Shown here: positions 6,102 to 7,303 of the stretch, piece after piece | Position numbering within the stretch: the stretch's first letter is position 1 | Layout of the letters: each line of letters opens with the position of its first letter | From: Planctomycetaceae bacterium | Lineage (GTDB): Bacteria; Planctomycetota; Planctomycetia; Pirellulales; Thermoguttaceae | Assembly: GCA_031287585.1 (NCBI GenBank) | Contig: JAITST010000367.1 | Coordinates: forward strand, 1-7,303 | Direction: 5' to 3' | Length of the DNA: 7,303 nt | Translations under genes and position numbers: made by a program | Notes under the pieces: generated by a model | The model's database searches: none | Told to the model about the DNA's origin: nothing | What the model saw: only the letters and a program-made list of their open reading frames with translations

Positions 6102-7303
<1,202 letters not shown>

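Overview
This window reads as a fragment of a planctomycete chromosome, with roughly mid-40s % GC by eye. The lineage call rests on three things. The right end carries a DUF1559 pseudopilin-like protein with a prepilin N-terminus and a C-terminal H-X9-DG motif. Directly after it comes a small carboxypeptidase-regulatory-like lipoprotein. The left edge holds a GAF-domain protein of a type I associate with planctomycetes. The Pirellulales side of the phylum is my best guess, not a firm call. The last 74 bases are a pure G run that is most likely a sequencing or assembly artefact.

Layout, left to right. (1) 798 to 1, minus strand: the first 266 codons of a GAF-domain protein that runs off the left edge. 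It has no stop codon in the window, so it is easy to miss. (2) 799-929: a short divergent intergenic region with an 11-bp tandem repeat and an 11-bp direct repeat at the next gene's start codon. (3) 930-1523, plus strand: nadD, the NAD-biosynthesis adenylyltransferase. (4) 1524-1620: a near-consensus sigma-70 promoter framed by two perfect 17-bp direct repeats. (5) 1621-1953, plus strand: a 110-residue protein resembling only the N-terminal segment of a Fic-family protein, stopping before any Fic catalytic domain. (6) 1954-2067: a short convergent gap with no clear signal. (7) 5502-2068, minus strand: a secreted 1144-residue protein with two FAD-type dinucleotide-binding regions, a discoidin-like insert and C-terminal HEAT-like helices. 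(8) 6061-5630, minus strand: the lipoprotein. (9) 7229-6102, minus strand: the DUF1559 protein, cut at its N-terminus by the G run.

The three genes on the right lie head to tail on the minus strand. The DUF1559 and lipoprotein genes are 40 bp apart and probably cotranscribed. The oxidoreductase follows after a 127-bp gap that contains a palindrome, so it may have its own control. All three products carry export signals and belong at or outside the inner membrane. The left genes look like housekeeping (nadD), a cytoplasmic sensor or transport module (GAF) and a remnant of a Fic-type gene. I see no complete new system. The items most worth a second look are the promoter framed by 17-bp repeats with its truncated Fic-like reading frame, and the duplicated FAD architecture of the large secreted enzyme.
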